A DNA stretch of 64,000 bases, from the NCBI RefSeq assembly GCF_017874735.1, contig NZ_JAGGLV010000017.1, positions 62,001 through 126,000 of the forward strand, given 5' to 3'. The notes beneath the pieces were generated by a model. That model saw nothing but the letters and a program-made list of their open reading frames with translations. It was not told the origin of the DNA and made no database searches. Positions 1-8,001 of the stretch are shown one piece after another (position 1 is the stretch's first letter; each line of letters starts with the position of its first letter). This DNA comes from Paenibacillus silagei (GTDB lineage Bacteria > Bacillota > Bacilli > Paenibacillales > Paenibacillaceae). Position numbers and translations under genes: made by a program.

Positions 1-1488
1 GATTATTTTTGTGAAAGTCATAATATCGATTTAAATAAAGAATACGAAATTGAAGAAATAGATGCTTCTGATTTAATAGTTTCAGAAAGAATAGATTTAA
101 TTGCAAAAATAAAATATATAGAATTTAGAGAAAAAGGATATGATTTAACATACATAAAGAAACTTTATAGTGCTCATATAGAGGCTTTCTCAGATGGAAC
201 ATATATAGAACCTGGAAACGAAGCTAAGAACTCAATTGAAGATTATCTGGATACATTTGATTCACTAATTGATGATATTAAGAAACAAGGTATTAATCCT
301 GACAAATCTGTCATACCTGTGGGGAAGAATAATACAATTCTTGATGGAGCACATCGTATTGCAATTGCTGCTTACTTTAAGCAAAAGGTACCAGTAATTC
401 GATTTAATGATTTATCAGTGAGTTATGGCACGTCATTTTTTGAAAACAGATTATTAGATAATGAGTATATTGATTATTTAGTTACTGAATATTGTAAAAT
501 CAAAAAAAATATATATTTTTCATGTATATGGCCAGTTGTGTATAATGAAATGGACAACAATGTAATCGAAGAGCTAATTGGAAAATATGCAACTTTGATT
601 TATAAGAAAAAAGTTAAATTAAGTTATGAAGGTTTACAAAATTTTATGATTCAAATTTATTCGTCACAACAATGGACAGGGAATTTGAAAAATCGTTACT
701 CAGGAATTCATAGTAAAGTTGAAGCTTGTTTTAATAAACATGGATATATATCAGTATATATTTTAGAATGTAAGGACGGATTAGAAAAGATACTTGAGTT
801 AAAGTCAGATATCCGTAAAGTTTTTAATGTTGAGAATCATAGCATTCATATAACTGATAATGATTTTGAAACAGTTCAAATATGTAATCTTTTATTAAAT
901 GAAAATTCAATTGATTTTTTAAATAATGGAAATCCTCTTTGTTATTTGGAGTTTTGTAACAAAATTTCTTCATTTAAAGATACTATAATTAATTATAACT
1001 TGTCACTTGAAGAATTTTTAGTTGATTCAAGCGCTTCTTTAGCACTATATGGTTTAAGAGATGCAGCAGATATAGACTTTATGACAATTGCAAGCGAATT
1101 TAAACAAATTGAATCTAATGATATAAATAATCATCATAAATATATTAAATTATACGAAACGAGCATTGATGATCTTGTTTTGAATCCTAATAATTTTTTT
1201 TCTTACAATGATGTGAAATTTATTACATTAAAGAAGTTACGGGAATTTAAAAAAAACAGAGATGAAATAAAAGATAGAAATGATGTTAGATTAATTGATG
1301 TTGTATTGTCAGGAAAGAAACATAGAAAAATGAATTTTTATAAATTCAAACATTTGGTTGCGAAGAAACATAGAAACATCAAATCTTTTATCAAATTTAA
1401 AATAAAAAAAATATTGAAAGCAATTGGTTTATTTGAGCTCTTTAAAAAATTTTACCATTCTATAATGAATAGAGTTGGTAAATGGTGA
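1..1488 (+). CDS. Partial protein with ParB-like and nucleotidyltransferase-like segments (5' end outside window)
   Basis: The frame is open from the first base, so the start lies upstream; 495 residues are visible. Around residues 105-130 there is a DGAHRIAIAA segment resembling the ParB/sulfiredoxin-like fold, which in ParB-type proteins sits in a nucleotide- or phosphate-binding pocket. Near residue 350 the stretch LYGLRDAADIDF resembles the active-site region of nucleotidyltransferase-like domains in polysaccharide loci. The C-terminus is Lys-rich. The gene is strongly AT-rich and overlaps the downstream flippase gene by 7 bp, so the two are probably co-transcribed. A role in cell-surface polysaccharide or teichoic-acid-like assembly is inferred only from that neighbour. 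I do not recognise the family as a whole. Confidence 0.7.
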   Translation, partial: DYFCESHNIDLNKEYEIEEIDASDLIVSERIDLIAKIKYIEFREKGYDLTYIKKLYSAHIEAFSDGTYIEPGNEAKNSIEDYLDTFDSLIDDIKKQGINPDKSVIPVGKNNTILDGAHRIAIAAYFKQKVPVIRFNDLSVSYGTSFFENRLLDNEYIDYLVTEYCKIKKNIYFSCIWPVVYNEMDNNVIEELIGKYATLIYKKKVKLSYEGLQNFMIQIYSSQQWTGNLKNRYSGIHSKVEACFNKHGYISVYILECKDGLEKILELKSDIRKVFNVENHSIHITDNDFETVQICNLLLNENSIDFLNNGNPLCYLEFCNKISSFKDTIINYNLSLEEFLVDSSASLALYGLRDAADIDFMTIASEFKQIESNDINNHHKYIKLYETSIDDLVLNPNNFFSYNDVKFITLKKLREFKKNRDEIKDRNDVRLIDVVLSGKKHRKMNFYKFKHLVAKKHRNIKSFIKFKIKKILKAIGLFELFKKFYHSIMNRVGKW

Positions 1489-3008
1489 GTACTACAACAT
1501 CAAGAAGTGTTAACTCGATTAGGAATATGATTTTCGGAATTGGAAGTCAATTGATTATTTTGATTATGTCTTTTATAGGAAGAAGTGTGTTTATAAAGTT
1601 TCTTGGAGCTGAGTTTTTAGGAGTAAATGGGCTCTATAACAATATTCTTACAGTATTATCGTTGGCAGAGCTTGGAATAGGTAATGTTATGATATATAGT
1701 CTTTATAAACCACTCTCTAATAATGATAGATTCACTATTCGGGTATTGCTTAATTATTACAAAAAAATATATAGAATAGTTGCCCTGGCTGTTTTAATTA
1801 TAGGGTTACTTTTGATTCCGTTTTTGAATATTATTGTTAACAGCGATATCTCGAATAGTAATCTCATCCTATACTATGTTTTATTCTTGATGAATTCTGT
1901 AGCTTCTTATTTCTCGGTTTACAAAGCAATTTTGATAAATGCTGATCAAAAGATATATATAGTTAAAGGTTTACAAACGGCAGTCATTATAGTAAAAGAA
2001 ATTTTGCAAATTGTAATTTTGTTGTTTACTAAAAGTTACATACTTTACTTATTCATTATGATTGCTAGTACTATATTAAATAATATATTTATTAGTGTTA
2101 AAGCGAATAATTTATATCCTTTTATAAAAATAAAAGAAAAGATAAGACATGAGGAATTCGGTAAAAAAGAAATTAAGAATAATTTAAAATCGACGTTTCT
2201 TTATAAAATAGGTGTTGTGATTATGAACAACACTGACAACATTTTAATCTCAATTATCATTGGAACTGTTTATGTGGGATATTATTCAAACTACAGTTTG
2301 CTTGTTACAGCAATAACAACCTTTATTGGCGTATTGATTCAAGCATTATTCTCAAGTATTGGAAATTTTAACGCAGATGGTGAAATGCAAAAATCATATA
2401 AATTATTCAATGTTTTATTATTGGTTTTTCACTGGATAGCAGCCTGTTGCTCAATTTGTTTTCTTTTGGTTTTTAATGATTTTATAACAGTGTGGGTTGG
2501 AGATAATTATATATTAGGAACCAATGTCGTTATAGTGATTGTGATTAATTTCTATATTCAAAATATTATTAACCCGGTCTGGATGTATAGGGAGACAATG
2601 GGTTTATTTAACGAAATTAAATATATAATGCTAGTTGCATCCCTCTTGAACTTGGTTTTATCAGTTATACTTGGGGTATACTGGGGGCTGTCCGGTATAT
2701 TGGTTTCGACAGCAATTAGTAGAATTTTTACTGTGGTATGGTATGAACCAAATGTTTTATTCAAATCCAAATTTGGTAGAAAGGTCAGTGATTATTGGAT
2801 TAGACAAACAAAGTATTTCATTATTACTATAGTAACTTCTTTGTTATCACTCATTCTGTTAAAAGACATTCCTATATCACTACTGGGAATTTTATTGAAA
2901 ATATTATGTGGATCTATATTTATGAGTTCAGCCTTTTTAATCGTGAACTATAAAAAAGAGGAGTTTTTGGTACTGAGAAAATATGTATCACTCTTTAAAA
3001 ACAGATAA
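1482..3008 (+). CDS. Wzx-like polysaccharide flippase (MOP/MATE superfamily)
   Basis: A 508-residue, highly hydrophobic protein with about 12-14 predicted membrane segments. The N-terminus (SIRNMIFGIGSQLIILIMSF, then GRSVFIKFLGAEFLGVNGLY) is typical of O-antigen/teichoic-acid flippases of the MOP superfamily, which move undecaprenyl-linked glycans across the cytoplasmic membrane. The length is usual for the family. The ATG overlaps the 3' end of the preceding gene by 7 bp, implying translational coupling. Composition is AT-rich like that gene and unlike most of the window, which suggests horizontal transfer of this surface-polysaccharide cluster. The specific glycan cannot be read from the sequence. 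Confidence 0.88.
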   Translation: MVSTTTSRSVNSIRNMIFGIGSQLIILIMSFIGRSVFIKFLGAEFLGVNGLYNNILTVLSLAELGIGNVMIYSLYKPLSNNDRFTIRVLLNYYKKIYRIVALAVLIIGLLLIPFLNIIVNSDISNSNLILYYVLFLMNSVASYFSVYKAILINADQKIYIVKGLQTAVIIVKEILQIVILLFTKSYILYLFIMIASTILNNIFISVKANNLYPFIKIKEKIRHEEFGKKEIKNNLKSTFLYKIGVVIMNNTDNILISIIIGTVYVGYYSNYSLLVTAITTFIGVLIQALFSSIGNFNADGEMQKSYKLFNVLLLVFHWIAACCSICFLLVFNDFITVWVGDNYILGTNVVIVIVINFYIQNIINPVWMYRETMGLFNEIKYIMLVASLLNLVLSVILGVYWGLSGILVSTAISRIFTVVWYEPNVLFKSKFGRKVSDYWIRQTKYFIITIVTSLLSLILLKDIPISLLGILLKILCGSIFMSSAFLIVNYKKEEFLVLRKYVSLFKNR

Positions 3009-3138
3009 GGGATATATAATATTGTTACGAAATCAACCTAAAGGTTTTGAATAAGACAGACTTATCTCACTGTTTGTATCGCTTTATTCAGGTCTTTACC
3101 TAACTAGAGTTATTCCTTACGGAGGTATTGAATTTATA

Positions 3139-3192
3139 ATGTACCAGAAACTTAAAATAGATGGAAAAATGACCGAAATTCTATATGACTAA
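3139..3192 (+). CDS. Possible 17-codon leader ORF or gene remnant
   Basis: Between the flippase and the YdcF-like gene there is a GGAGGT (3121-3126) followed 12 nt later by an ATG opening a 17-codon frame (MYQKLKIDGKMTEILYD) that ends inside the first codons of the YdcF-like gene in another frame. It could be a leader peptide coupling translation into that gene, or the 5' stub of a gene lost at the recombination junction. The rest of 3009-3184 shows no gene. The evidence is only the ribosome-binding site and the overlap. Confidence 0.2.
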   Translation: MYQKLKIDGKMTEILYD

Positions 3193-3829
3193 TGGGATAA
3201 TAAGAAAAAATCAAAAAAAGATAAAAAAGAGAATAATACTGAGCCTGTCATTGCTTTTGTTACTTATGATCTTGTTTAGCACCGGTTCGTTTCTCACATT
3301 AACTGAAGGCACGAAGCAAGCAGACGTCATCATCATCCTTAGCGGTGGCGGAGGGCGGGTGGAGCAAGGGGTTAAGCTGTATAAAGAAGGCTATGCGCCG
3401 CAGCTCCTGCTCTCCAACTCCAAAGAAACTACCGGCCCCGCCGGTGACATGCGAGAAACCGCTCTCTCCTTGGGCATCCCGGAATCCGCTATTCTGACAG
3501 AAGATGCTGCCGAGAGCACCTACCAGAACGCGCAGCTTACGCTCCCGATCATGCAGGAGAAGGGTTTTAAGTCGGCGATTGTGGTGTCGTCGGATTTTCA
3601 TATGCGGCGGGTGGAGTTTATATTTGATCATGTGTATAAGAAGTCGGGGATTGAGCTGACTTATATCGGGGCGGACTCGGGTTATAACGCGAAGGCGTGG
3701 TGGAGTGACCGGTATAGCCGGGAGACGACTTTTAACGAATATATTAAGATGATTGGCAATGCCTTCGGCTATAATGGCCCGGAAGCGAAGGGTTCGCTGG
3801 AGCAGATTAAGCGCTGGTTCCGCAGGTAA
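3185..3829 (+). CDS. YdcF/SanA-like DUF218 membrane-anchored protein
   Basis: A 214-residue protein: Lys-rich N-terminus, one membrane segment (about residues 18-35), then a DUF218 fold with ADVIIILSGGGGRVEQG, the STYQNA segment and VVSSDFHMRR. DUF218 proteins (YdcF, SanA, ElyC) are envelope-associated and bind nucleotide-like ligands; some are linked to cell-wall or undecaprenyl-phosphate homeostasis. The exact function here is unknown. The ATG has only a weak upstream purine tract. The first 35 or so codons are AT-rich like the upstream flippase, whereas from about 3300 the codons are GC-rich, so the gene appears to span a recombination junction. Its last 48 bases recur at 7605-7652. Confidence 0.85.
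   Translation: MTNGIIRKNQKKIKKRIILSLSLLLLLMILFSTGSFLTLTEGTKQADVIIILSGGGGRVEQGVKLYKEGYAPQLLLSNSKETTGPAGDMRETALSLGIPESAILTEDAAESTYQNAQLTLPIMQEKGFKSAIVVSSDFHMRRVEFIFDHVYKKSGIELTYIGADSGYNAKAWWSDRYSRETTFNEYIKMIGNAFGYNGPEAKGSLEQIKRWFRR
3782..3829 (+). repeat. Copy 1 of a duplicated 48-bp end of the YdcF-like gene
   Basis: The 3' end of the YdcF-like gene, from GAAGCGAAGGG through the stop codon, matches 7605-7652 at 45 of 48 positions. Immediately after it, about 3834-3880 (GACCAGGACAGGCAG and onward) resembles the middle of the small gene at 7772-7924, around 7840. The stretch 3830-3960 therefore looks like decayed sequence derived from the region now found 4 kb downstream, and no intact gene is seen in it. 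Confidence 0.75.
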
Positions 3830-3975
3830 CGGGAGGACCAGGACAGGCAGTTGGGAAAGCGTGGGAAACAGCGGGGGCGGAGGCAGCGGCTTCGCAAATG
3901 TGATATCGGGACGACAGAGACCTTATGAGACTACTGTGTGTACGTAAATTCATTTGGAATGTCAAGTTACTATGC

Positions 3976-4015
3976 AAAAAAGAGCAGGTTATCTTTTCGA
4001 TAACCTGCTCTTTTT
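3976..4015. terminator. Strong bidirectional terminator
   Basis: A perfect 17-bp inverted repeat (arms 3977-3993 and 3999-4015, core AGAGCAGGTTATC) with a 5-nt loop TTTTC. It is flanked by A-runs on the left and T-runs on the right, so it can terminate transcription from the YdcF-like gene and from the convergent NTF2-like gene. Confidence 0.92.
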
Positions 4016-4051
4016 CTTGATTTACCTTAATTAAATTCTCCACCATCATCT

Positions 4052-4747
4052 TTATACACCTGACACTACGATATTCAAGGCTTTGATTTTCCCGTTATTA
4101 AGCGTGAAGCGGAAATCCAGTGGAATTGGACTGCCTTTGAAATTACCTGAAATGGTGGCGGTGACAACCGTTTCGTCATTTTTCTCCGCACAATTGGTGA
4201 TTTCAGTCCAACCCGCAGCGTCTCTGTTTGCCTTCACAATGAACTTGCTGATAACTTCGGGACCATGAAATTCTTCTCCATTGTCAACTAATATGGCATC
4301 CTCTGCAAAGCAGTTAGCGAGAAGGTCACCGTCAAAGATATCTGAGGCATGATAATAGGCTGCAATAGGCTGCGGCAAAGGAATTGCCCTACTGTTAGAG
4401 GAAAGAACATTGTGCAGGCGTGTAATTTTATCCCCTTCCACAGTAAAATGAAAATCAAGATAGAGGGGGTCCGGTAGTCCGGTTTTGTCGTAATTTCCGT
4501 CTGATTTTGCGGTAACAACGATCTGCTTGGCATTCTGAACGACATTTATGATTTCTAGTCTTAAGCCTACTTCGAAATAGTCGTGGTCGCTCCACTCTTT
4601 GATAGCGGTTTTCCCGTGATATTCTTTGCCGGCGTCAAAAACAACGGCATCCTCGGCAAAGATCGAAAGGAAGGCCGCGGGATCATCTGTATTTGTCGCA
4701 TGAAAATGTTCCTCAACCGGTTGGGGTAATTGAATTTTGTTTATCAT
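4052..4747 (-). CDS. Tandem NTF2-like (SnoaL-type) protein
   Basis: About 231 residues made of two similar halves, each opening with a conserved segment (LPQPVEEHFHATNTDD and LPQPIAAYYHASDIFD), followed by FAEDA and an EYHG or EFHG motif, and ending in a strand-rich part. This is the cone-shaped SnoaL/NTF2-like fold, here fused as an internal dimer. Such folds bind small ligands or act as isomerases or cyclases; the activity is not deducible. Several ATGs cluster at the 5' end; the one at 4747 (MINKIQL) is chosen because AAAGGAG lies about 10 nt upstream, while the ATG at 4756 is too close to it. It is divergent from the WYL regulator, which may control it. Confidence 0.8.
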   Translation of the reverse strand: MINKIQLPQPVEEHFHATNTDDPAAFLSIFAEDAVVFDAGKEYHGKTAIKEWSDHDYFEVGLRLEIINVVQNAKQIVVTAKSDGNYDKTGLPDPLYLDFHFTVEGDKITRLHNVLSSNSRAIPLPQPIAAYYHASDIFDGDLLANCFAEDAILVDNGEEFHGPEVISKFIVKANRDAAGWTEITNCAEKNDETVVTATISGNFKGSPIPLDFRFTLNNGKIKALNIVVSGV

Positions 4748-4866
4748 AATCATCATTCTCCTTTATAATGTGCGGACAACGCCGCAGTTGATTGTACACT
4801 TCTTAATATAAAGGACAAAACCTGACAACAGTCCGTCTGGTTTTGTGTTAATAAATATGTAAATAT

Positions 4867-4880
4867 GACACACTGGTGTC
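4867..4880. promoter_or_regulatory. Inverted repeat between divergent NTF2-like and WYL genes
   Basis: GACAC-ACTG-GTGTC, a perfect 5-bp-arm dyad in the 175-bp divergent intergenic region, 42 bp before the regulator start. Its position suits an operator for the WYL regulator, but it is short and this is inference. Confidence 0.3.
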
Positions 4881-4921
4881 GTGTTTAGAACGATATACTG
4901 TACTTGAATTGAGGTGCATTA

Positions 4922-5848
4922 ATGCAGATCAGCAGACTTTTCGGCATTGTTTATTACTTACTTGAGAAAAAAGAAACTACGGGGAAAGAGCTTGCTGACC
5001 GTTTTGAAGTATCGGTTAGAACAATATATCGCGATATTGAGACATTAAGCAGCGCTGGCATACCTATCTATACGAATCAAGGCAGAGGCGGCGGAATCGT
5101 CATACTTGACAAATTTATACTCAATAAGTCATTACTTTCTGAAAAAGAACAGGATGAAATACTGCTCGCCTTGCAGAATCTATCAGCAGCGCGGTATCCG
5201 GAAATTGAGACTATTCTTTTACGATTAAGCAGCCTTTTCAAAAAGAGTGATGTTAATTGGATTGAATTGGACTTCTCACCCTGGGGAAGTAATGAACGAA
5301 ACAAAGAAAATTTCCATACACTAAAAATGGCAATTATAAGCAAACATATTATTATATTCGAATATTTTAATACCTCAGGTGTGAAAAGCTTGCGCAGGGT
5401 TGAGCCAATTAAGTTGGTTTTTAAGGATAAGGCATGGTATTTGAAAGCGTATTGCTATGATAAAAGAACATACAGAACATTCAAAATATCCCGTATCGCT
5501 AATATTGAAATCACTGAAGAGGTTTTTGAGCAAGAGACATCAGTGGAATCTGCGGCTGAAGTGACAGATAATCAATTTCAGAAATTTATTGATATTCGGT
5601 TAAAAATCTCTTCGGCTGGAGCGTATAGAATATATGATGACTTTAGTGAAAAAGAAATAACAAAACATGAAGATGGATCTTTTACTGTTATCGCATCGAT
5701 GCCCGAAGGAGATTGGCTTTCAAATTACTTTCTCTCTTATGGTCCGATTATTGAAGCGATGGAGCCTCAAAGTCTACGGGATGCTGTTATGAGCAAGATA
5801 GAGGTGATGATGGGGAATTTGAATCGAAAGGGTGGACTTACCTTATGA
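4922..5848 (+). CDS. HTH-WYL (YafY/PafC-type) transcriptional regulator
   Basis: 308 residues. The N-terminal winged helix-turn-helix (residues 1-65: TTGKELADRFEVSVRTIYRD, then a GRGGG turn) is the HTH_11/DeoR-like type. The C-terminal half carries a WYL domain (segment KDKAWYLKAYCYDKRTYRTF, around residues 170-190) and the WCX extension. WYL regulators sense small ligands or nucleic acid and usually act on adjacent or divergent genes; the divergent NTF2-like gene is the obvious candidate. The start is supported by GAGGTG 5-10 nt upstream. The stop codon lies within the downstream terminator stem. Confidence 0.9.
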   Translation: MQISRLFGIVYYLLEKKETTGKELADRFEVSVRTIYRDIETLSSAGIPIYTNQGRGGGIVILDKFILNKSLLSEKEQDEILLALQNLSAARYPEIETILLRLSSLFKKSDVNWIELDFSPWGSNERNKENFHTLKMAIISKHIIIFEYFNTSGVKSLRRVEPIKLVFKDKAWYLKAYCYDKRTYRTFKISRIANIEITEEVFEQETSVESAAEVTDNQFQKFIDIRLKISSAGAYRIYDDFSEKEITKHEDGSFTVIASMPEGDWLSNYFLSYGPIIEAMEPQSLRDAVMSKIEVMMGNLNRKGGLTL

Positions 5849-5873
5849 GACTACTAGAGTCTCTATTTTTTTG
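5847..5873 (+). terminator. Terminator overlapping the WYL regulator stop codon
   Basis: Stem GAGACT/AGTCTC (5847-5852 and 5858-5863) with a 5-nt loop, followed by TATTTTTTT. It isolates the regulator from the downstream RRNPP pair. Confidence 0.75.
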
Positions 5874-5936
5874 CCATCATGGCAAATGGGTTGCCTGTAG
5901 TTCACGGATTAGACTAATCTGCAGCAGTCTGCGTTA

Positions 5937-5965
5937 TTGACCATTGGTATAATGTGACATATTAT
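5937..5965 (+). promoter_or_regulatory. Promoter of the HTH-TPR regulator
   Basis: TTGACC (5937-5942), a 17-bp spacer and TATTAT (5960-5965) form a good SigA-type promoter. A second TATAAT at 5948-5953, preceded by TTGG, could act as an extended -10. With the first promoter the transcript would begin near 5972, downstream of the ATG at 5954; this supports the GTG at 6014 as the true start of the regulator. Confidence 0.6.
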
Positions 5966-6013
5966 TACAACTATAAAAGAAATTATATTGGATTCCAGTT
6001 AGGTGGTGTTTGC

Positions 6014-7417
6014 GTGGTCCCTACTACTAGAACGATGATTCGCGATCAATTAGCGTTGTATTTGTCGCAGAAGGGAATGCCTATTAATCAATTCTCGGGA
6101 CAATCCGGAATTAATTCAGGAACGCTCAGCAGGATACTCAGTGGTCACCAGCCCATTGCTATGAACCATCTGGAGCGAATCACCAAGGCGATGGATCTGC
6201 CGGAGGATCATTTTTATAGCTTATACGTGGATGAATGTTTCTATTTCTCGTCACCCACCTGGCGGCGTCTCCGGCCTTTTCTTGTGCGCTCCGCTGAGCT
6301 GGGCCGTCTGGATTGCGTTGAACAGGTGGTTCAGAATCTGCTGGAGAATCTGGTCTATGCCCCCATGCTGTTCGAAGTGGCTGAAGGACTGTTTCAAGAG
6401 GGGCTGTGGCAAGCTGCTGAATTGCTGTATAAGAATGTGAGTGTCAGTGAGAAGTATCAGAATTCCGAGAGACTCGCGTTATGCCAATACCGTCTGTTCC
6501 GTATCGCCATTGGTGATGACCAGGCGCGGAATTTACAGGCTGCGCATCTCTTCGAAGGTTACCTGGACCGGCTGGATGAAGCGGATCAATTGGACGGGTT
6601 GAATCATTTGGGTCATGTCTACGGTTCAATGAATCGGTGGCATAAGGTGGATGAACTCGCGAAGAAGATGCTGCAATTAGCGACTCTTCGTTATAATCTT
6701 CAGCGCCAGTCGGACCGCAGAGAGAGTAACGAGAAAAAAACCGAGGAACCTCTGTACTTCTATATTCTGTATGCTCAGCTTATCCGTTCAACTGTGTGTG
6801 AAGAATTAGGAGACTACAATTCGGCATTAGATTGGGTGTCCCTCTATATGGATGGAAGCTGGATACAGGAGGACAATGAAGAAGCGAAGCGGATTGTAGC
6901 TCAGTTCCAGGAGTGGGGTACCGCGAATAGACTGCTCTATCGGGTCATGGGAGGACAATATGAGGCGCTCTCTGACTATGTTGAATATATATCCGCTCGA
7001 CCAGATGAGATATTTATAGCGTTATACAATATTATCTTGTCTGCTAACCGCTACGATTGGAATGTTGATTATATTCTGGAGCGTTTTGCTTCCTATATTC
7101 CTTACCGGACAAATCTTGCAGAGTATGGGATTAATCATAACCAACAAATCATAACCAACCAGTACTCGCGATTTCTTGCTGAAATGGCATTCTATTATTT
7201 ACATAATAAGCGAAAAGAAGGGATTGTTTTCATTCTGCAAAGTTTGGAATCATCCGCTAGAATAAATAACGAGAGTAATATCCTCAAATGTGTCGATCTA
7301 TTCGAGCAGCATCGGCATCTGGCAGATGAAGAAGAGAAAGAGCAATACAAACTTCTAATTAGAGAGGTGCAGGATTTACATGAAAAGAAAATTTATCAAG
7401 CTTCTAGCTTCCTGTAG
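6014..7417 (+). CDS. RRNPP-type HTH-TPR quorum-sensing regulator
   Basis: 467 residues from GTG 6014, which has AGGTGGT at 6001-6007 at ideal spacing; an in-frame ATG at 5954 would lie inside the promoter. Residues 5-60 form an Xre/Cro-like HTH (NQFSGQSGINSGTLSRILSG, then an AMNHLERITKAMDLP segment). The remaining 400 residues are helical with TPR-like repeats. HTH plus TPR is the architecture of PlcR, NprR and AimR, which bind an imported peptide. A 46-codon peptide gene starts 38 bp before this gene's stop, the organisation of Rap-Phr and PlcR-PapR-like pairs. Regulated targets are not visible: the unit ends in a terminator just after the peptide gene. It is longer than PlcR (about 285 residues) and AimR (about 380). 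Confidence 0.85.
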   Translation: MVPTTRTMIRDQLALYLSQKGMPINQFSGQSGINSGTLSRILSGHQPIAMNHLERITKAMDLPEDHFYSLYVDECFYFSSPTWRRLRPFLVRSAELGRLDCVEQVVQNLLENLVYAPMLFEVAEGLFQEGLWQAAELLYKNVSVSEKYQNSERLALCQYRLFRIAIGDDQARNLQAAHLFEGYLDRLDEADQLDGLNHLGHVYGSMNRWHKVDELAKKMLQLATLRYNLQRQSDRRESNEKKTEEPLYFYILYAQLIRSTVCEELGDYNSALDWVSLYMDGSWIQEDNEEAKRIVAQFQEWGTANRLLYRVMGGQYEALSDYVEYISARPDEIFIALYNIILSANRYDWNVDYILERFASYIPYRTNLAEYGINHNQQIITNQYSRFLAEMAFYYLHNKRKEGIVFILQSLESSARINNESNILKCVDLFEQHRHLADEEEKEQYKLLIREVQDLHEKKIYQASSFL

Positions 7418-7520
7418 TCTGGCTATTTTAATTATTATACCTGTTGGTACTACTGAGCCCGTAGCAAACAGCAGCACTCAAGCTCTAATTCAAACTATGG
7501 GTCACGGTTATGGCGGTTAA
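7380..7520 (+). CDS. Putative signalling pro-peptide (Phr/PapR-like), 46 aa
   Basis: The ATG at 7380 is preceded by AGAGGTG (7363-7369) and overlaps the regulator by 38 bp in another frame. The product has a basic start (MKRKFIKLL), a hydrophobic export segment (residues 8-22), a polar linker (TTEPVANSSTQ) and a C-terminus ALIQTMGHGYGG. This is the layout of exported pro-peptides processed to a short C-terminal signal that is re-imported by Opp/Ami permeases and bound by the cognate TPR regulator. A mature form within the last 6-9 residues is inference. A terminator 50 bp downstream closes the unit. The pairing with the overlapping HTH-TPR gene is the main evidence, since peptide genes of this size are easily missed. 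Confidence 0.8.
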   Translation: MKRKFIKLLASCSLAILIIIPVGTTEPVANSSTQALIQTMGHGYGG

Positions 7521-7570
7521 TGCTTGCCGGGCAGCAATGATATGATATCAAGTAAGTACGCAGACCAAAT

Positions 7571-7599
7571 AACGTTCCCGGTATATCGGGAGCGTTTTT
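7571..7599 (+). terminator. Terminator after the regulator-peptide pair
   Basis: Inverted repeat AACGTTCCCG / CGGGAGCGTT with loop GTATAT, followed by a short T-run. It ends the regulator-peptide transcript. Confidence 0.85.
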
Positions 7600-7604
7600 G
7601 ATTT

Positions 7605-7652
7605 GAAGCGAAGGGTTCGCTGGAGCAGATCATGCGCTGGTTCCGCAGATAA
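7605..7652 (+). repeat. Copy 2 of the duplicated YdcF-gene 3' end
   Basis: Matches 3782-3829 at 45 of 48 positions, including an in-register stop codon, but has no gene body upstream: it follows directly on the terminator of the peptide gene. It is a non-coding relic. The 119 bp up to 7771 show no other gene. Confidence 0.75.
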
Positions 7653-7771
7653 GGCGATTTTGGGAAATAGGCGGTAACCTTAAGGCTCTCCTTCCACAAT
7701 GCGACAAACAAACCAGGTATCCCGGTCTATAATTAGGAGCAAATCTATTTATAGTCTGGGAGAAATGGACC

Positions 7772-7924
7772 ATGCCTAATTATTATTTTAGGGAAGTGTG
7801 GACACCGTTACGCTTGTTCGGGATCAGATTCTACCGGGATGACCAGGACCGGCTGTGGGTGAAGAAGGGGAAGCAGCGGCGGAAGCTGGTACGGAAAGAG
7901 GATAATGAGACGATGGAGACCTGA
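7772..7924 (+). CDS. Small basic hypothetical protein, 50 aa
   Basis: ATG with GGGAGAAATGG just upstream. The product begins MPNYYFREVWTPLRLFGIRF and continues with an Asp-rich then strongly Lys/Arg-rich half (KKGKQRRKLVRK). I do not recognise a family. Expression is supported by the ribosome-binding site and by a terminator that begins at its last codons. A degraded relative of its middle part is found at about 3834-3880, downstream of the YdcF-like gene, suggesting that this small gene once followed that gene directly. Confidence 0.5.
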   Translation: MPNYYFREVWTPLRLFGIRFYRDDQDRLWVKKGKQRRKLVRKEDNETMET

Positions 7925-7942
7925 GGGTCTTCATCTTTTTTT
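7912..7942 (+). terminator. Terminator overlapping the small gene's stop
   Basis: Stem GATGGAGACC / GGTCTTCATC (one G-T wobble), 4-nt loop, then seven T. Confidence 0.8.
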
Positions 7943-8001
7943 ATAGGAAATGCAGGTGTATGATAATTCAGTAGACTAGATAAAGAGAAGGAGTTGCGGA
8001 T

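Noticed and set aside
5954-6013. Upstream ATG for the HTH-TPR regulator, adding 20 residues
   Set aside because: It lies between the -35 and -10 of the best promoter and lacks a ribosome-binding site; GTG 6014 has AGGTGGT at ideal distance.
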